Source: Glebionis coronaria
Taxonomy: Eukaryota > Streptophyta > Magnoliopsida > Asterales > Asteraceae
NCBI GenBank assembly: GCA_025667525.1
Contig: CM046875.1
Span: 206,332,271-206,396,270 of the forward strand
Length of the DNA stretch: 64,000 bases
Direction of reading: 5' to 3'
This document shows positions 47,589 through 59,700 of this stretch, piece by piece. Every line of letters begins with the position of its first letter. Position 1 is the stretch's first letter. The translations under genes were made by a program, and so were the position numbers. The notes beneath the pieces are model-generated. The model was not told the DNA's origin. It searched no databases and was given only the letters and a program-made list of their open reading frames with translations.

Positions 47589-50364
47589 TAAGAACAGACT
47601 TAGTTCTCACAACAACCCCATTCTCATCCTTCTTAGGATGAAATACCCAGTTAACCCCAATAGGTTTTGTAATGACCTTTGAAATGTAATTAAATCTGTT
47701 GCAGGTCATTGAAATCCCATTATCAGTAGGGTTTTGATCTTTCTTGGGTCCCCATGTTAAGCTTGAAGAAGCTTTGGACCCCTTACCCTGTGGTTGCAAA
47801 TATTTAGGTCTGGTCACATTTTTGTCAGCGTTGGAATTGGTCTTGTCAACGCTGAGATTACCCTTGTCAGCGTTGAACCTAGGGTTTGCTACAGAAACAC
47901 ATTGCCTATTAGACCAGGTGTTTGTCTTTTGAAATGGTCTTTGTCCATGAGTGTTAGACCCTCTAGTAAAGAATGGGGCAGGTCTAATCACTTGTGGACT
48001 TTGCTGCACACAAGGTTTGGGTCTGACAACGTTTGACTTTCTAACAACGTTGACTTTGTTCCTGTCAGTGCTGAAATTGTTCCTGTCAGCGCTGGCTTTG
48101 GGAGCGTTGACACACTTGGATGCCAAGTGTGAAAAGCTACCACAAGTGTAACAAGCTTTTCTAGACATAACTTTAGGTCTAGAAGAGAAGAAGCCAGTTA
48201 CATTATTGCTAACTTGGCTCTTGGGTGACCTAGTATTCCTATACATCTCTGCATATTTAATGCTAGGTTTTCTATCAGTGTTTGAGCCTATGTCAACAGC
48301 TTTACCAGTGATTGGGTTTGTAACCTTAATGGGAGTTGACTCATTGGGATTTTCACATAGCAAGCCACCCTTAACAAACAAAGTAGGGTTAGCTTTCTTC
48401 CATTCATTCAGGTCAGTCAACTTTTGTTGATACTCTTCAACTGGAGTGACAACTCTTAGTGGAGGAATGAATTCCTCCTCTTGGAATTCTGGCAAACCAG
48501 TCCATGATAAGTCCTTTTGCTGGACACCATAGAATTCACCAGCTGGTGGTGGAACCAGAGAGTAATCATTCATCCCAATCCCAGTCATGTCCTTAGAATC
48601 TCTTTGTTTACTCACACATTCTCCTAGGTTTTGTGTGGCCTTATCAAATCTTTGAATTTTAAGGCTAACATTATCTTTATTCTTAATGGCCTCATCTAAC
48701 TTAGCCTGTAACTCACCATTAACCCTTTCCATGATGTTTCTAATATCCATACTAGCATTTAACTCATGTTTTAAGATATTTATTTTATCTTTTAAGTCAA
48801 ATTCCATTTTCTTGTATTCATAAACGGTTTTCTTAGTTTGAGTGAGAGCTACTTGGTAATTAGACAGTTTGCACTTTTCATTACTCACATCACTTAATAA
48901 TCTTAACACCTCTTTGTTAAGTTTCTCAGTGTTTAACCTACAACCTTTACTACAAAAAGCATCATTGTATACCTCATTATCAGATGAAGAGGAGGAGTGT
49001 GCCATAAGAGCATATTCAACATGCTCTTCTTCTTCAACCTCAGCAACCAAAGCTTTATCCTCTTCAACATTCTTAGCCAGAAAGCTCCAATCTCATCCCA
49101 TACCATCAATTCCTTGAACTGCAACCATGGCTTTGGAATCCTGAGCTTTAACAACTTGACTTGAGGGTTTACCAGCATCAGATCTTCTAGGAGATCTGCA
49201 TTCCCTCATGAAGTGCCCCATACGATGACAGTTGTAGCATTCAACTTTGGATTTATCAAATCCAGCTGTGTCTTTTGCATTGAAGGTCATCTTCTTCTTA
49301 AACCTTCTGTTCCACCTATTTGCTCTTATACTAGCAAGAGCCATGTTCCACTTAATGTCCATCTCTTCCAAGTGCTCATCACTTATCTGCTCAAGGTCCT
49401 CATATGTAATCACTGAACCATTGGGCAAAGAAGCAATATAAGCACATACAGTATCCAAATCCAAACCAGCAGGTTTAACTCTTGGGGAGTCACTCTTGAA
49501 TGTGTTAGCGTCTGAATAGGAGACGTTGACAGGACTTGTTCCAGCGCTAACATATGATGATCCAGTAACTGGATGCATGTAAGAGTCCTTCTGATTGAAT
49601 TGACCTTTACTATGAGAGAAGAAGGCCATGTTACTGGTGGTAGACTTGCTTCCATGCTCTAAAAAAGTTTCATCTTCCAACAGCCTTAGTTTGTTGTAGA
49701 TGTCATCAAACGTGGAACTTTTGTAGGTATTATTGGCAAGAACTGATCTTGCCTCAATCTTCCATGCCTCACCAAGACTTTTAAGAAAGGTAGCATTAAT
49801 GTCAACATCACCAAGTTGTGTTCCCATGAAGGACAACTTGCTTGTAATGTCAAGAAATCTGCTTCTCACACTACTCAGTTTCTCATTGGGTTGAGCCTTT
49901 AAGACAGCATAATCATGCATGAGTTGCTTTTTCTTCTCTTCCTTAGTGTCTGCATTGCCACCATATGCAACTTCAAGAGCTTCCCAAAGGTTTTTAGCAG
50001 ATTCATAGCCTCTATATTTATGCTGGTTCTCTTGTCCCAAAGAGACTTTCAGAATATTTAGGGCTTTCATGTCGACCCTTTTCTTTGCTATGTCATCAGC
50101 AGACACAGCTCTACCATCTCCAGGTTTTTCTTTCTTATCTTCTTCAGAACATCCAGCAACAGCTGATCTTTGAGTAATAGCATCAGCAATCTTTTGGGCT
50201 TTATCGAATGTGTTTCCATATTCAATGATCTCCCAGAGTGTGTAGTCATAGATCCCCAGATATTGCTCAAAGTTGAATTTCCACAAATCAAAGTTGGTTG
50301 CATCAAGCATGGGAATCTTGATGTTTGGTAAAGATGAGGAGGAGGAGGTTATTGCTTCAGACAT
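47491..50364 (-). pseudogene. gag: Copia gag and linker of element C
   Basis: ATG at 50364 (MSEAITSSSSSLPNIKIPMLD). Capsid of the copia UBN2 type (DLWKFNFEQYL, NLWEALEVAYGG), then zinc knuckle 1 (CYNCHRMGHFMREC, about 49190-49235). A TGA at 49093-49095, where relatives have Trp, breaks the frame; it continues with a coiled coil (about 48600-48930), a conserved WTGLPEF/KKANPTLF region and zinc knuckle 2 (CYTCGSFSHLASKC, about 48115-48160). Ala-Asp-Lys repeats follow. Ends near 47530 by a frameshift into the protease. Confidence 0.87.
47820..48112 (-). repeat. Two patches of Ala/Val-Asp-Lys repeat in the C nucleocapsid linker
   Basis: Patches at 47820-47880 (NADKGN, LSVDKTN, SNADKN) and 48020-48112 (KASADRN, NFSTDRN, KVNVVRK). 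Same DNA unit as in U3. A smaller trace lies at 49503-49550 in gag. Confidence 0.8.
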
Positions 50365-50449
50365 GATGTAGTTAGGGTTTTTGAGAAAATTAGGGTTTTG
50401 GTGATTTTTAGGGTTCTTGTGTTCTTTAAGATCAAAAGTTCCTCAACAA

Positions 50450-50461
50450 GCTCTGATACCA
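50450..50461 (-). promoter_or_regulatory. Primer binding site of copia C (tRNA-Met type)
   Basis: Minus-strand TGGTATCAGAGC, two bases from the 5' LTR. Confidence 0.87.
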
Positions 50462-50463
50462 CT

Positions 50464-50981
50464 TGTTGATCCCAAACTTAGATCGATTTAGCTTTATGTA
50501 TACGAGATTAGATCAAGTAATACACTTAGAGAAACCTTTGTATATGCTTATGATAATCTAAGTGTTATGCGGAATTAACACTTAAACAAGAACACACAAT
50601 GATATAAACAAACTTTCACTTTGATTAATGATATCAAACTTGCTTACAATGAAAGTAGTTTACGAATGAAAACTTATATGAAACATTAACCTAAAGGTCT
50701 TCTTTTATAGACATAAGAGGCCTTGTACAATAATCTACGTATCAGCTATTCTAGGTAAAGATAAATATAGAAAATACATTGTTGTTCCTATCTTTACTAG
50801 AAGTAATCTAGAATACAATAAACGCGTAGAGTATATCTTCCCATCAGTGCTTGTCTTCAATGTATCAACGCTTGACTTTATCTTGTCAACGCTTGAGCTG
50901 TCAGCGCTTGTTTTGCTCTTGTCAACACTTGTTTTATTCTTGTCAGCGCTCAAGTGATCTGGCCTTAATTTATTCCCAACA
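50464..50981 (-). repeat. 5' LTR of copia C (518 bp)
   Basis: TGTTG...CAACA ends. TATA box (minus CTATAAAAGA) at 50701-50710, about 270 bp from the U3 start. U3 holds seven GCTGACAAG-type repeats (50843-50953) that keep an open Ala/Val-Asp-Lys frame. It also shows the empty target site of element E. Confidence 0.95.
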
Positions 50982-52728
50982 TCTCTACCTTCAAACACCG
51001 TCACCAACCCGCGAGCGAATGTGAGTGCTATTACTACTCGTAGTGGAGTTACTTTAGTAGGACCACCTGTCCCGCCCCCGTCATCAACACCTCCTCCACC
51101 ACCATTTATCCCTACTACTCCTACACCTAGCATTAGTACACCATTACCGTCTCCGCCTCGTCATGACGAAGTACCCAAGAAGAACCCTTCAACATCTCAA
51201 CCTTCACCTGTTACACCTCCACCACCCAACCCCAGCATTCCTTACCCTTCTCGACTCTACAAGGCTATAATTTTGACTAAGAATGACCTTCAAGTCGCTA
51301 ACTTTTTGGAAAAGATAGCTGGAATGAAAATCACCTTTACCCTTGTTGAAGCTCTTGCTCAAATGCCATAATTTGTTAAGATGTTTAAGGAATTGCTTAG
51401 CAAGAAGGAGAAGATGTCCGAGTTTGTTAATACTCGATTGATTGAAAATTGTTCTACCGTCCTTCTTAAAGAACTTCCAGAAAAACTTGGAGATCCCGGT
51501 CGTTTTTTCCTACCTTGTACTTTTAACCAAACCGACAAATTTACTGCCTTAGCCGATCTCGGGGCAAGTATTAATTTGATGCCTTTAAGTGTTTGGAAAA
51601 AGTTATCATTGCCCGACCTTACACCCACCAAAATGACTCTTGAGCTAGCCAATCGCACTCTCGCTTACCCCGTTGGTATCGCCGAAGATGTGTTCATTAA
51701 AGTTGGCACATTCACTTTTCCGGTCGACTTTGTCGTTAATACTTGGACGCCCATTTTTGAGAACCGGTAGAGCTTTAATAGATGTGGATAAGTGTGAGCT
51801 CATCTTAAGATTCGGGGATGATGCACAAGTTTTTGAAATGGGGAAGCTTACAAGCAAATCCAATGGAAGAGAATCGGCGAATATGATTAATGTGCTCGAT
51901 GATTTTGTCGTCTACAACAATCCTCTATTCAAATCTTGCAATGATAATCCATTGTTTCAAGATGATGTGGATGATTCTCTATCCAATTTGGAACCTTCAC
52001 CCATATATGATTCTCTATCGATCTATGATGCTTATGATGATGCTTCTAGTTCCGATGGGGATGATTATGATGATTTTACTTGTGAGTATCCCGACATGCC
52101 CACTTATGATGATTTTGATGAGGCCGATACTCTCTCGAGTGATTCTTCACATGATGAAGATCCTCCACCATCCATGCTTAATCCTACTTTGGATGACTAC
52201 TCATTTGAGAAAGACTTCTCTACTTTTCTCAATACATACTTCCCTCATGAGAGTGATGCTCCTCCTTTAGACTTTGATGATTATGGTCTTGATCCTACTT
52301 CAGATTTGAAGAAAATTCTTTCAAAGGAGAAGCAACCGGACGAAACCAACATCCGCAGCACGTATGTTTTGACACCTCTTTGTCCACCTTCTGAGGACGA
52401 GGTTGTGCATTTTCTTAGCGGATCATCTTCAAATTCTGCTGAGCCCGATTGCTATTTTCCCCTAAAGGAAAAGGTGTTCGATCCCGGTATCGATATTCTT
52501 CAGCCATCTCAGTATCCATCTGATGAAATAAAAGGAAAGATTTTTGGAACTACTGAAGATATGCTTGCACCTCACCATACTTGCTTCCACCGTGCTCCAT
52601 CTTTGCTTAAGGGAACCTTGCCTACTCTTCTTTGGCTTGCCTTGTTCGCCTTAAGCTTGTGTTACTTGATGGACGAAAACTATGTCTTTGATCCCGGTGG
52701 ATGTTTTTCAAGCTTCTTCCTATGCTAA
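50982..52728 (+). pseudogene. gag-pro: Gypsy gag C-terminus and protease of element D
   Basis: ITTRSG motif and Pro-rich linker (51021-51240), IPYPSRL, a stop near 51369, then [16 protein letters not shown] and the protease motif [13 protein letters not shown] (about 51545-51585). A frameshift with loss of a few codons near 51735 moves to the frame with [17 protein letters not shown]. The tail (51780-52728) is very Asp/Ser/Pro-rich with VFDPGI and a final VFDPGG, the same tail signature as element E. No RT follows. Confidence 0.82.
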
Positions 52729-54163
52729 TCAAGGTCGAGTCAGGCTCACGAATCGGTGAACAACAATCAAGCGCTTCTTGGGAGGCAACCCATGTATCTA
52801 TCTTTTAGCTATCTTTATCATAAGTGTAGGGGAGACCCGTTGGTGTTTGCTATTTCCTCTCTTCTCATATTCAGTGATTCGAGCGCTCAATGATCCCACT
52901 CTTGCTGATTTTTGACGACCCGTGATTCCGTGTTCCCGTCTTCCCGGTTCTATCCTAAACTCTTTTCGATTCACTATTTCATATTTTCCAATATTAAAAT
53001 AGGAATCTTGTTAGTTGTCTTTTCCTTAGCAAGATTTAAACAACGTGCACAATGTCCTAAGTGTAGGGGAGTTTACTCCCACATGCTTAAACATTGAGGA
53101 CAATGTTTATATTAAGTGTAGGGGGGACTTGTATCGAAGTTAAGTGGCCTTTTCCTTGTATTTGCCCTCATTTTAACCAGAAAATCAATTTTTCGACATT
53201 TTTCAAATTTTTTGATCTATTTTGGCCTATTAGTTTTACCTTTGTATAGTTATTTTCCTTCTTTGCTAGAATAAATTTTAATAAAGTTGTTTTAATTTTC
53301 AAAAGTTGTGAATCTTTTGACTCAACCCGAGTTTACTTATCTAAGTTTACTCTAGCTAGTATCCTTAACGTGTTTAAGTCAAGTTTTGCTAGGCTTTTAT
53401 ATAGAGAGCTTTAAAACGCGAAAGTCTTAACTCTCACGGGTTAAGAACAAGAACTTTTCGCAAGTTCCTATAATTGATCCTAGAGGGTTGTTTATCAAGG
53501 GAACTTTAAAATGCGATTTCTAAACTTGAAAAAGTCTAAGAATTTGCAAGATCCTATAGATGACTCGAAAACCCAAAACTTTGATTTAATAGGCTAAGCA
53601 TCCACGAGTCTCATTCCTTGAGATTTTAAACTGTGCAGAACGAGAGATGATAGAGTCAATTATAAGTTTGGTATTCTTTCGTGAATTTATGTGAGTTAAT
53701 ATAATCCTATTCTCCCATCGCCTGCTAATAAATTTATCTGCAATAAATAAGGTTGTACGATTTGAAAAGTTACTTAGCTTCTAGCCCAAGATCGTTTAAA
53801 AGTTGCTCGGTATGGATTAGAGTTCATAGCCAAGGCATAACTTATTGAAGCGGGATGCGAAGATTGGCGAGTCCGAAAAGGCCCTAACAAGGCATGAGGG
53901 CTATATGTTGGTGCTAAAGATCCCAAGTGATGTGAAGAATCATTTATCAAAAATCAATATGAAGGATCGAGACACACGACGAAAAGCAAATACTCCCGTA
54001 AAGATCATGGAGAACTCTATCCAAAAAGGCCCTAACAAGGTATGAGGATAAATAGATCCAAGTCCAAAAAGGAGGTGGATCATTGTATATAAAAGTCCAA
54101 AATAAAGATTGGAGAAAAATGGAGAAGTCGTGGTCCAAATATGAAGAATCTCTCAAAACTTCA
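52729..54163 (+). other. 3' untranslated region of element D
   Basis: No credible ORF. Contains AAGTGTAGGGG-type G-rich tracts (near 52823, 53059 and 53114), the conserved double hairpin (53058-53127), and a 24-bp direct repeat with core AAAAGGCCCTAACAAGG near 53876 and 54024. Confidence 0.65.
53058..53127 (+). other. Conserved double hairpin with G-rich tracts, element D
   Basis: AAGTGTAGGGGAGT pairs imperfectly with ACTCCCACATGCTT (53059-53088). Then AAACATTGAGGACAATGTTT (53089-53108), a perfect 8-bp stem with loop AGGA. Then TTAAGTGTAGGGGGGA. The 20-mer is identical to that in element E although the surroundings differ. Confidence 0.75.
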
Positions 54164-54483
54164 TGAAGAATCTTGATAACCTATGAATCTATGAAGTGGG
54201 TTGAAGATTCCTAGAGAGAGAAACTAGTGAGAGAAAGTTAGAGAGAAACTATGTGTTTTTATTCAAATGAAAATGTGGAATGAACAACAACCAACCCCTT
54301 TCCATGGTGGAAAGGGGTATTTATATCCAAGGCCCTTATTTGGGATTGGGCCGACCCATGACAAGCCCATGGGTCGGTTTCTTACTTAACTTAATAAGTA
54401 ACATTAACTACGAGCTATTACAACATTAATACTATTGTGGAGTGACCGATACTTCTAATATACGTTAAAACATATTTCTAACA
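54164..54483 (-). repeat. 3' LTR of copia element B (about 320 bp)
   Basis: The right end is exact: minus-strand TGTTAGAAATATG after the polypurine tract. The left end is tentative (TG at 54164 or 54174). TATA box (minus GGATATAAATA) at 54318-54328. Similar to the LTR of element A. Confidence 0.75.
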
Positions 54484-54497
54484 ATCTCCCCCTAAGG
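54484..54497 (-). promoter_or_regulatory. Polypurine tract of element B
   Basis: Minus-strand TTAGGGGGAGAT directly before the LTR. Similar TTAAGGGGGAG tracts recur at 56341-56350, 56546-56556 and 62119-62129. Confidence 0.8.
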
Positions 54498-54832
54498 GAG
54501 GTCACTCCACGTTACAAAGTTCTAAACCTAGCATACTATACTAAGTCTTCGTTCTTCAGCTCGTAGTCTTTTCTTCTTTCTTTTTGTTGTGAATATGTTT
54601 ATTTGATCTTTTAGGCTTTGGCTTTGAGAGTATTGTTCTTTTGACCAATCACGTGTGATCTTTGCCTTCTTGTGAATCTGGCCTCCTCGTGACTCCATGT
54701 TCCACACACTTATGTCTTTTTGTTGAATTCTCGAAAGCTTCAGAGTTTGGTACAGTGGAAGACTTCATTTTGCACTTTCTTGAATTTTGCTGAACTTTGA
54801 TGCAGAAAAACATAAGCATGTGGGAACGACTT

Positions 54833-54943
54833 CAACAGGTACACCGCAACGCCACCGTCTTCAACTGGTACACAGCAACGCCACCGTCTTCAACAGTTAC
54901 ACAGCAACGCCACCGTCTTTAACAGGTACACAGCAACGACACG
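54833..54943. repeat. 29-bp minisatellite, element B
   Basis: Almost four copies of a unit close to CAACAGGTACACAGCAACG + CCACCGTCTT, with only a few substitutions between copies. Confidence 0.85.
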
Positions 54944-55182
54944 AATAAAATGGCTTTGACATTTTATTCTAATTCGGTAGCATTTTACCTCCGGTCGGTG
55001 AAGACCGTTGGACGATATTAGATATCGTACCCGTGACGGATAGTTTCAATTAAGTAACTTCCTGACAGGATTTCGCGGGTAAACCCGTTCTCTTTATTCG
55101 ACCGTCCAAAGCTGACTACGAACATAAAGAGTGAATCATTTGGATTAAAAATCCTTATGATTGAAGCCGTCCATTCATGAAA

Positions 55183-55575
55183 CCTGGAACAAGTGAATTT
55201 CAATTAAGATATTCACCATCGTTTCTTTCCAGTTATCACGAGCTTAATTCATAAAGAATCTTGCACGTCACCTACCAAGTGTTGTTTGATGTTAACACTA
55301 GAAGGATTTCCACTCGTCACTGTGATCAATAAAGAGTCACTCTGAGTGTTCTGGCAAGATCATATGATAATGTGTAGAGGCCTGGAACGAGTTTAAGTTC
55401 AATTAAGAATTAAACTACTGTTTCTTTCCAGTTTTTCACAAGATTGGTTCTAAAAGAACCGCACGTGTAACCTACCATGAGCTTGTTTGATGTTGGCTCA
55501 AGCAGGATTTCCATCTTCATTGTAATACTTGCGTATTACTCGGATGTTCTGGCAATATTACAGGAATACTGCGTA
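55183..55575. repeat. Degenerate 198-bp tandem duplication, element B
   Basis: Two units start CCTGGAACRAG at 55183 and 55381. They share GTTTCTTTCCAGTT, GCACGT.ACCTACCA, GTTTGATGTT and AGGATTTCCA in the same order. A third, weaker unit may lie just before. Confidence 0.65.
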
Positions 55576-56740
55576 GGACTCATGAAAAATCTCTTACTTT
55601 TCACAGTGTGTGAGAAAGCAAGGAATAAATTGAAAGTGTCCTAATGAGAATTTTGATGATCTCGTGGCTCTAGACTCGATAGTGCGTTTTGATTTAGTGA
55701 GCGATGGCTGGAGAGGAGTGTCACCTTTTCAATATCAGTCTATTCGGAGTGAATAAACCAATAGATAACATGTTGATCTCCGTGTGATTAAAACAAATAC
55801 CTTTTGAGAGATATTTGAGTTAGCTGGGAAGGGTTGTGCATTTCATCACTGGGTCCATGATATCTTTCTTCAATATCGAGAATCATTAACAAAAATGATC
55901 TCAATAGCATATGTATTGACCCGGTTTCTGCCTAAAGTTGTAAGGAGGGCTTCTTTCTTTACACCCTTTATCTTTACAATTATTTTTCATTCTTCAACCC
56001 CTTCAATGCTTACCAATACGTCATAACTAGCACCTTTTTGTGATTGTTACAGTGCTAGCTTAAGTACTTGGTCGGCATTCAGCTACGTTCACAATCTTTC
56101 TCCAACATTCCTAGGACTTCTAATTCTATCTAGGGAATTGTCCTTGGGAAGATTTCATCGGCTCTGATGAATCATTGGACTAAACCTATTCCTACCACCC
56201 TTTTGTCACCACATTCGTCGTGAATTAAGCGTGTTTTGGGAAAGTATAGACACCATGAAAAATCATTGAAAATCACTTACGGTACTTGTGATATTGAAAT
56301 CAAAAGTTTTGTACCTTAGGTGTTTTGTTCATCAAAAACGCTCCCCCTTAACACGTGCTTTACACATATTAAGTTGGATAATCGTTAAGTATTTTTCATC
56401 TTTTAGCCAAGTATCATTTAAGTCTCCTTAATCCCATTTTCTCCCCTTATCCAAAATGTTAACCATTAATATTTGGGATATTGAATGGATTAACCGGTCT
56501 TTGGGTAAAAATGAAATCGATGTTTGGCCATAGAACATGTTAATGCTCCCCCTTAAATTAATAAGGGATAGTTGTAGTGCTTTAGTATGAAATATTTAGA
56601 AAGATTTAGAATCTTGTGAGAAATTCTTGAAAAATTATCATACCTTAACACTACATCAAGCCGTAAAAGCACAATATTCACAAATTTACATATTCACAAT
56701 TAAAAAACCAATATAGAGTAGACCTGAAATGTACGAACCA

Positions 56741-59700
56741 TTAGATGGATCGTTGCAGTAACTTGTGGTGCACTCCATATGGTCTTCCACCAACGAATCT
56801 TTCTAAGCTCCTCATCAATCTACGTTCACGGAGCTTTTGATCAATCTTCTTGATCACATACCTCGCCATTTGCCGATAACCCTGATGCCAATCCTCAGTC
56901 ATCTCTGGTAAAGAACCACCCGAATTAAGATGCTCCAATTTTCCTCTGACGTACAGGAGAGTCCCATCACTGTACTTATAAAGCTCTCCTACCCTCATAA
57001 ACTTCATTATCCCACGGCTGTTCAAGTAGAAAATCCCATAATTCGGAACAGTAATGCTGGTATAGGGACATCTAGCAACATGTTGAGGTAGAACTTGATT
57101 CATTGGACGGGTGAGGTTAAGCTTCCTTTGGTAGCTTTCGACTCCCAATTGAAGATCTTCAACTCGTTTCTTGATAACAACGCTTCGTGTGAACATACGA
57201 AGTGCTGTATTCAAGGCAATGATGTCTTCACGAGCAATATGGGTGAGTTGATCCCGGGTCATCATAAGCAACATGTCTTCGATATCTCAAGGCGAATGAT
57301 AGAAAAATATCCTTGCTGGATTTTGTATTCTCTGTCATCCTCCCTTTTTAGACGAATCTCCGTCACATGATAATAGCCATTCTTGGCTTCAGTTTTCAGT
57401 CCCAAAATGCTGGAGATGCGAATATCGGATCTAACGTTGCTTCCTGATTTGGCTAAGAAGCAACCTCTGCACGCCCTTCGGACTCGTTCGTCCCAATGAG
57501 ATGCACCTATAACAGCATACATATCATAATTACGAGTTACCTTTGGGACCCAGAGTCGGTTTACCTTTTCCTCGATCCAGGGTATTGTCCCCCAGTTGGC
57601 AGCTTTCAGCAAGGTCAACGAGGTTGCGTACTTTGATGAACCCTTGAGAAGATAATCAAGATCATTGGTGACGAAGAAGTCGAGAGCAATCTGATTATCT
57701 TGAGAAGGATCAAGTGGAGGTGGAGCTCTTTCTGATTCATGGAGGCTTGGCCTTTGAACGGTGTTAAGAGCTTTCAGGACCTCGTCGGCATAATACTCGT
57801 ACTCCATTCGGGTTAACCTAGTTTTGGCGCGAATTCTCTTGTCCTTTAGCGCTCTCTTCACCAAAGACGGAGTGACCGAAGTCTTATACTCATGAGCCAG
57901 AAATGCACACAAGTCTATCGGACTACGAATACAGAGATATAGAACATCTCTGTCAGCGTCTGTGATTGGATCATATTGAGCCGCTGCCGTGATCCAAGCT
58001 TGTGGCAGTGCAGTCTCGTCAATCTCCAATGTGTCTGCCCAGTCCCGTGTGCTTGACTCAGGAACAGTAGATTGTGGTTCTTGTTGTAGAGGAGTAGAAA
58101 CATGAACACGTGCTGGTTCTGATTCAGGCATCTCGGCGGTGTCATGAACAGGTGAGTGTTGTGCAGCTTCAGGTTCAGTTACTGACTCTGCAATCACAGG
58201 AGCAACAATAGAACTAACAGGGTTAGTGGTAACAGGTATAGAAACAGCAATAGATGTACCGGGAATCGATGACGCCGTAGTAGCATTCACATCATGGCGC
58301 CACTTGGATCGTCTTGATTCCGTTGAAGTAGATTTTTCTTTTTCCGCAGCATCTTTCTTAGACTTGGTACCAGACTTAGATGGTTTCTTTGTCCTGGAAA
58401 CCTTATCCCCCGCTTCAGGCTGTTTACCATCATCATCCTCATCGCTATCCTCGTTGCTTCCCTTAGCACTCTCCTCATTACCATCACCACCATCATCACC
58501 ATCATCATCATCATCATCCTCATCATCACCACCATCATCATCATCTCCTTCTTCTTCTTCTTCTTCTTCTTCTTCCCCGTCACCCCCTTCTTGTTCACTT
58601 TCTTCCCTTTCCTCCTCAGGCAGAATGTGGTAAGGTACCACACTTCCAAACACTTTAAATAGCCGATCATCCTCCATAATAGCGTCATTGAGTGACTTGT
58701 AGAGAGTCCGTTGAATCTTAGATTTATCAAAAGATCCAAGTTTCCTCATGCGAGCTTTGAGGATCTTCTTTAATTCAAAATCCGTCAAATCATAGGTAAT
58801 TTTATAAGCGGATTCAGAAGGATTGGATGACTTAATCATCAAGTTGTCAGCCGCGAGTGTCTTCAACTCATCACGCAGTTTTGGCATAATGGACTCAACG
58901 GATTCTTTCACTCTCTCTTCAACAGAAGCTTCAAGTGTTTCTTTTTGCTCCTTGTATTTATCCCTCATAGCTTGAAGTCTCGTGATTCGTGCAGCATACT
59001 TATCAGCTTCAGCCTGCTTAACCTGAGCTAGTTCTTCTGCATGAGCTTTACGTGTCAACTCCATCTCTGCAGCGAACTTAGCAAGCATCTCTTCTTGGAC
59101 TTTCTTAGATGCTTCTTCACTTTGAACTCGTCTAAGTAGCTCTTGGCGAAGATCATCCATCACTTTTCTTTGATTATCCGTATGTTTATCCAACATTTCT
59201 GCCATTACAAATGCAGCCATTAAAGACGATGCAGAGCTACTCTGGGTTGGTTGAAGAGGCTCGGTTGTGACTACAGTACTAAGGATGGAGGTTATTGGAG
59301 GTGGAGGAAATGGTGTTTGAACCGGTCGGGTTGGTAAGGGCTGTATTGGTGGAGGTTGAGTTACTAAAGGTTGAGTAGGTACCATGATTGTAGGAGCACC
59401 GGACTCCTTTTCAACACTTGCTGAAACAGGGATGGATGTCTCCTTCGAAGTAGAATACCGTTCAGGTGATCCAAACTCATAAACATCCTCTGGCTCCTCG
59501 TACTCTTCTTCAATATTCATCTGTGCACCCGAACCACTACCGCCCGTATCTCTCCTACTCCTTTCAATAGCTATATTCATTAATTTTCTCTCAGCCTTGT
59601 CAAGAGTAGGATCATCAACATCTTCTTCGTCGCGGAGAACTAACTCATTAGCCGTACCCTTTCCCTTCTTAACCTCAGTCTTCTTCTTCTTGGTTTCGGG

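Larger units (their letters stand above)
16959..50981 (-). mobile_element. Element C: complete Ty1/copia element holding insertions E and H
   Basis: Both LTRs are present: 5' LTR 50464-50981, 3' LTR 16959-17329 plus 30882-31028, each 518 bp once E and its duplicated AGTAT are removed. The flanks share TCTC next to both ends, a 4-5 bp target duplication within the gag of D. Internal order on the minus strand: primer site, gag, zinc-knuckle/coiled-coil linker, protease-integrase, RT-RNase H, noncoding spacer with H, internal polypurine/U3 copy, post-pol ORF, polypurine tract. About 8 differences separate the LTRs. Confidence 0.93.
50982..54163 (+). mobile_element. Element D, right part
   Basis: Resumes the D gag frame directly after copia C and carries protease, an FDPG-type tail and untranslated region. 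It is cut by copia element B at about 54164. No 3' LTR of D is in the window. Confidence 0.8.
54498..56740 (-). other. 3' untranslated region of element B
   Basis: No ORF. Contains a 29-bp minisatellite (54833-54943), a degenerate 198-bp duplication (55183-55575) and two polypurine-like tracts. Confidence 0.65.

Noticed and set aside
53121..53135. 3' LTR of element D starting at TGTATCG after the G-tract
   Set aside because: The equivalent G-tract in element E is internal, 1.4 kb before its true polypurine tract, so this one is probably internal too.
58226..58633. Ser-rich plus-strand ORF
   Set aside because: Shadow of the acidic trinucleotide run of the post-pol ORF on the other strand.
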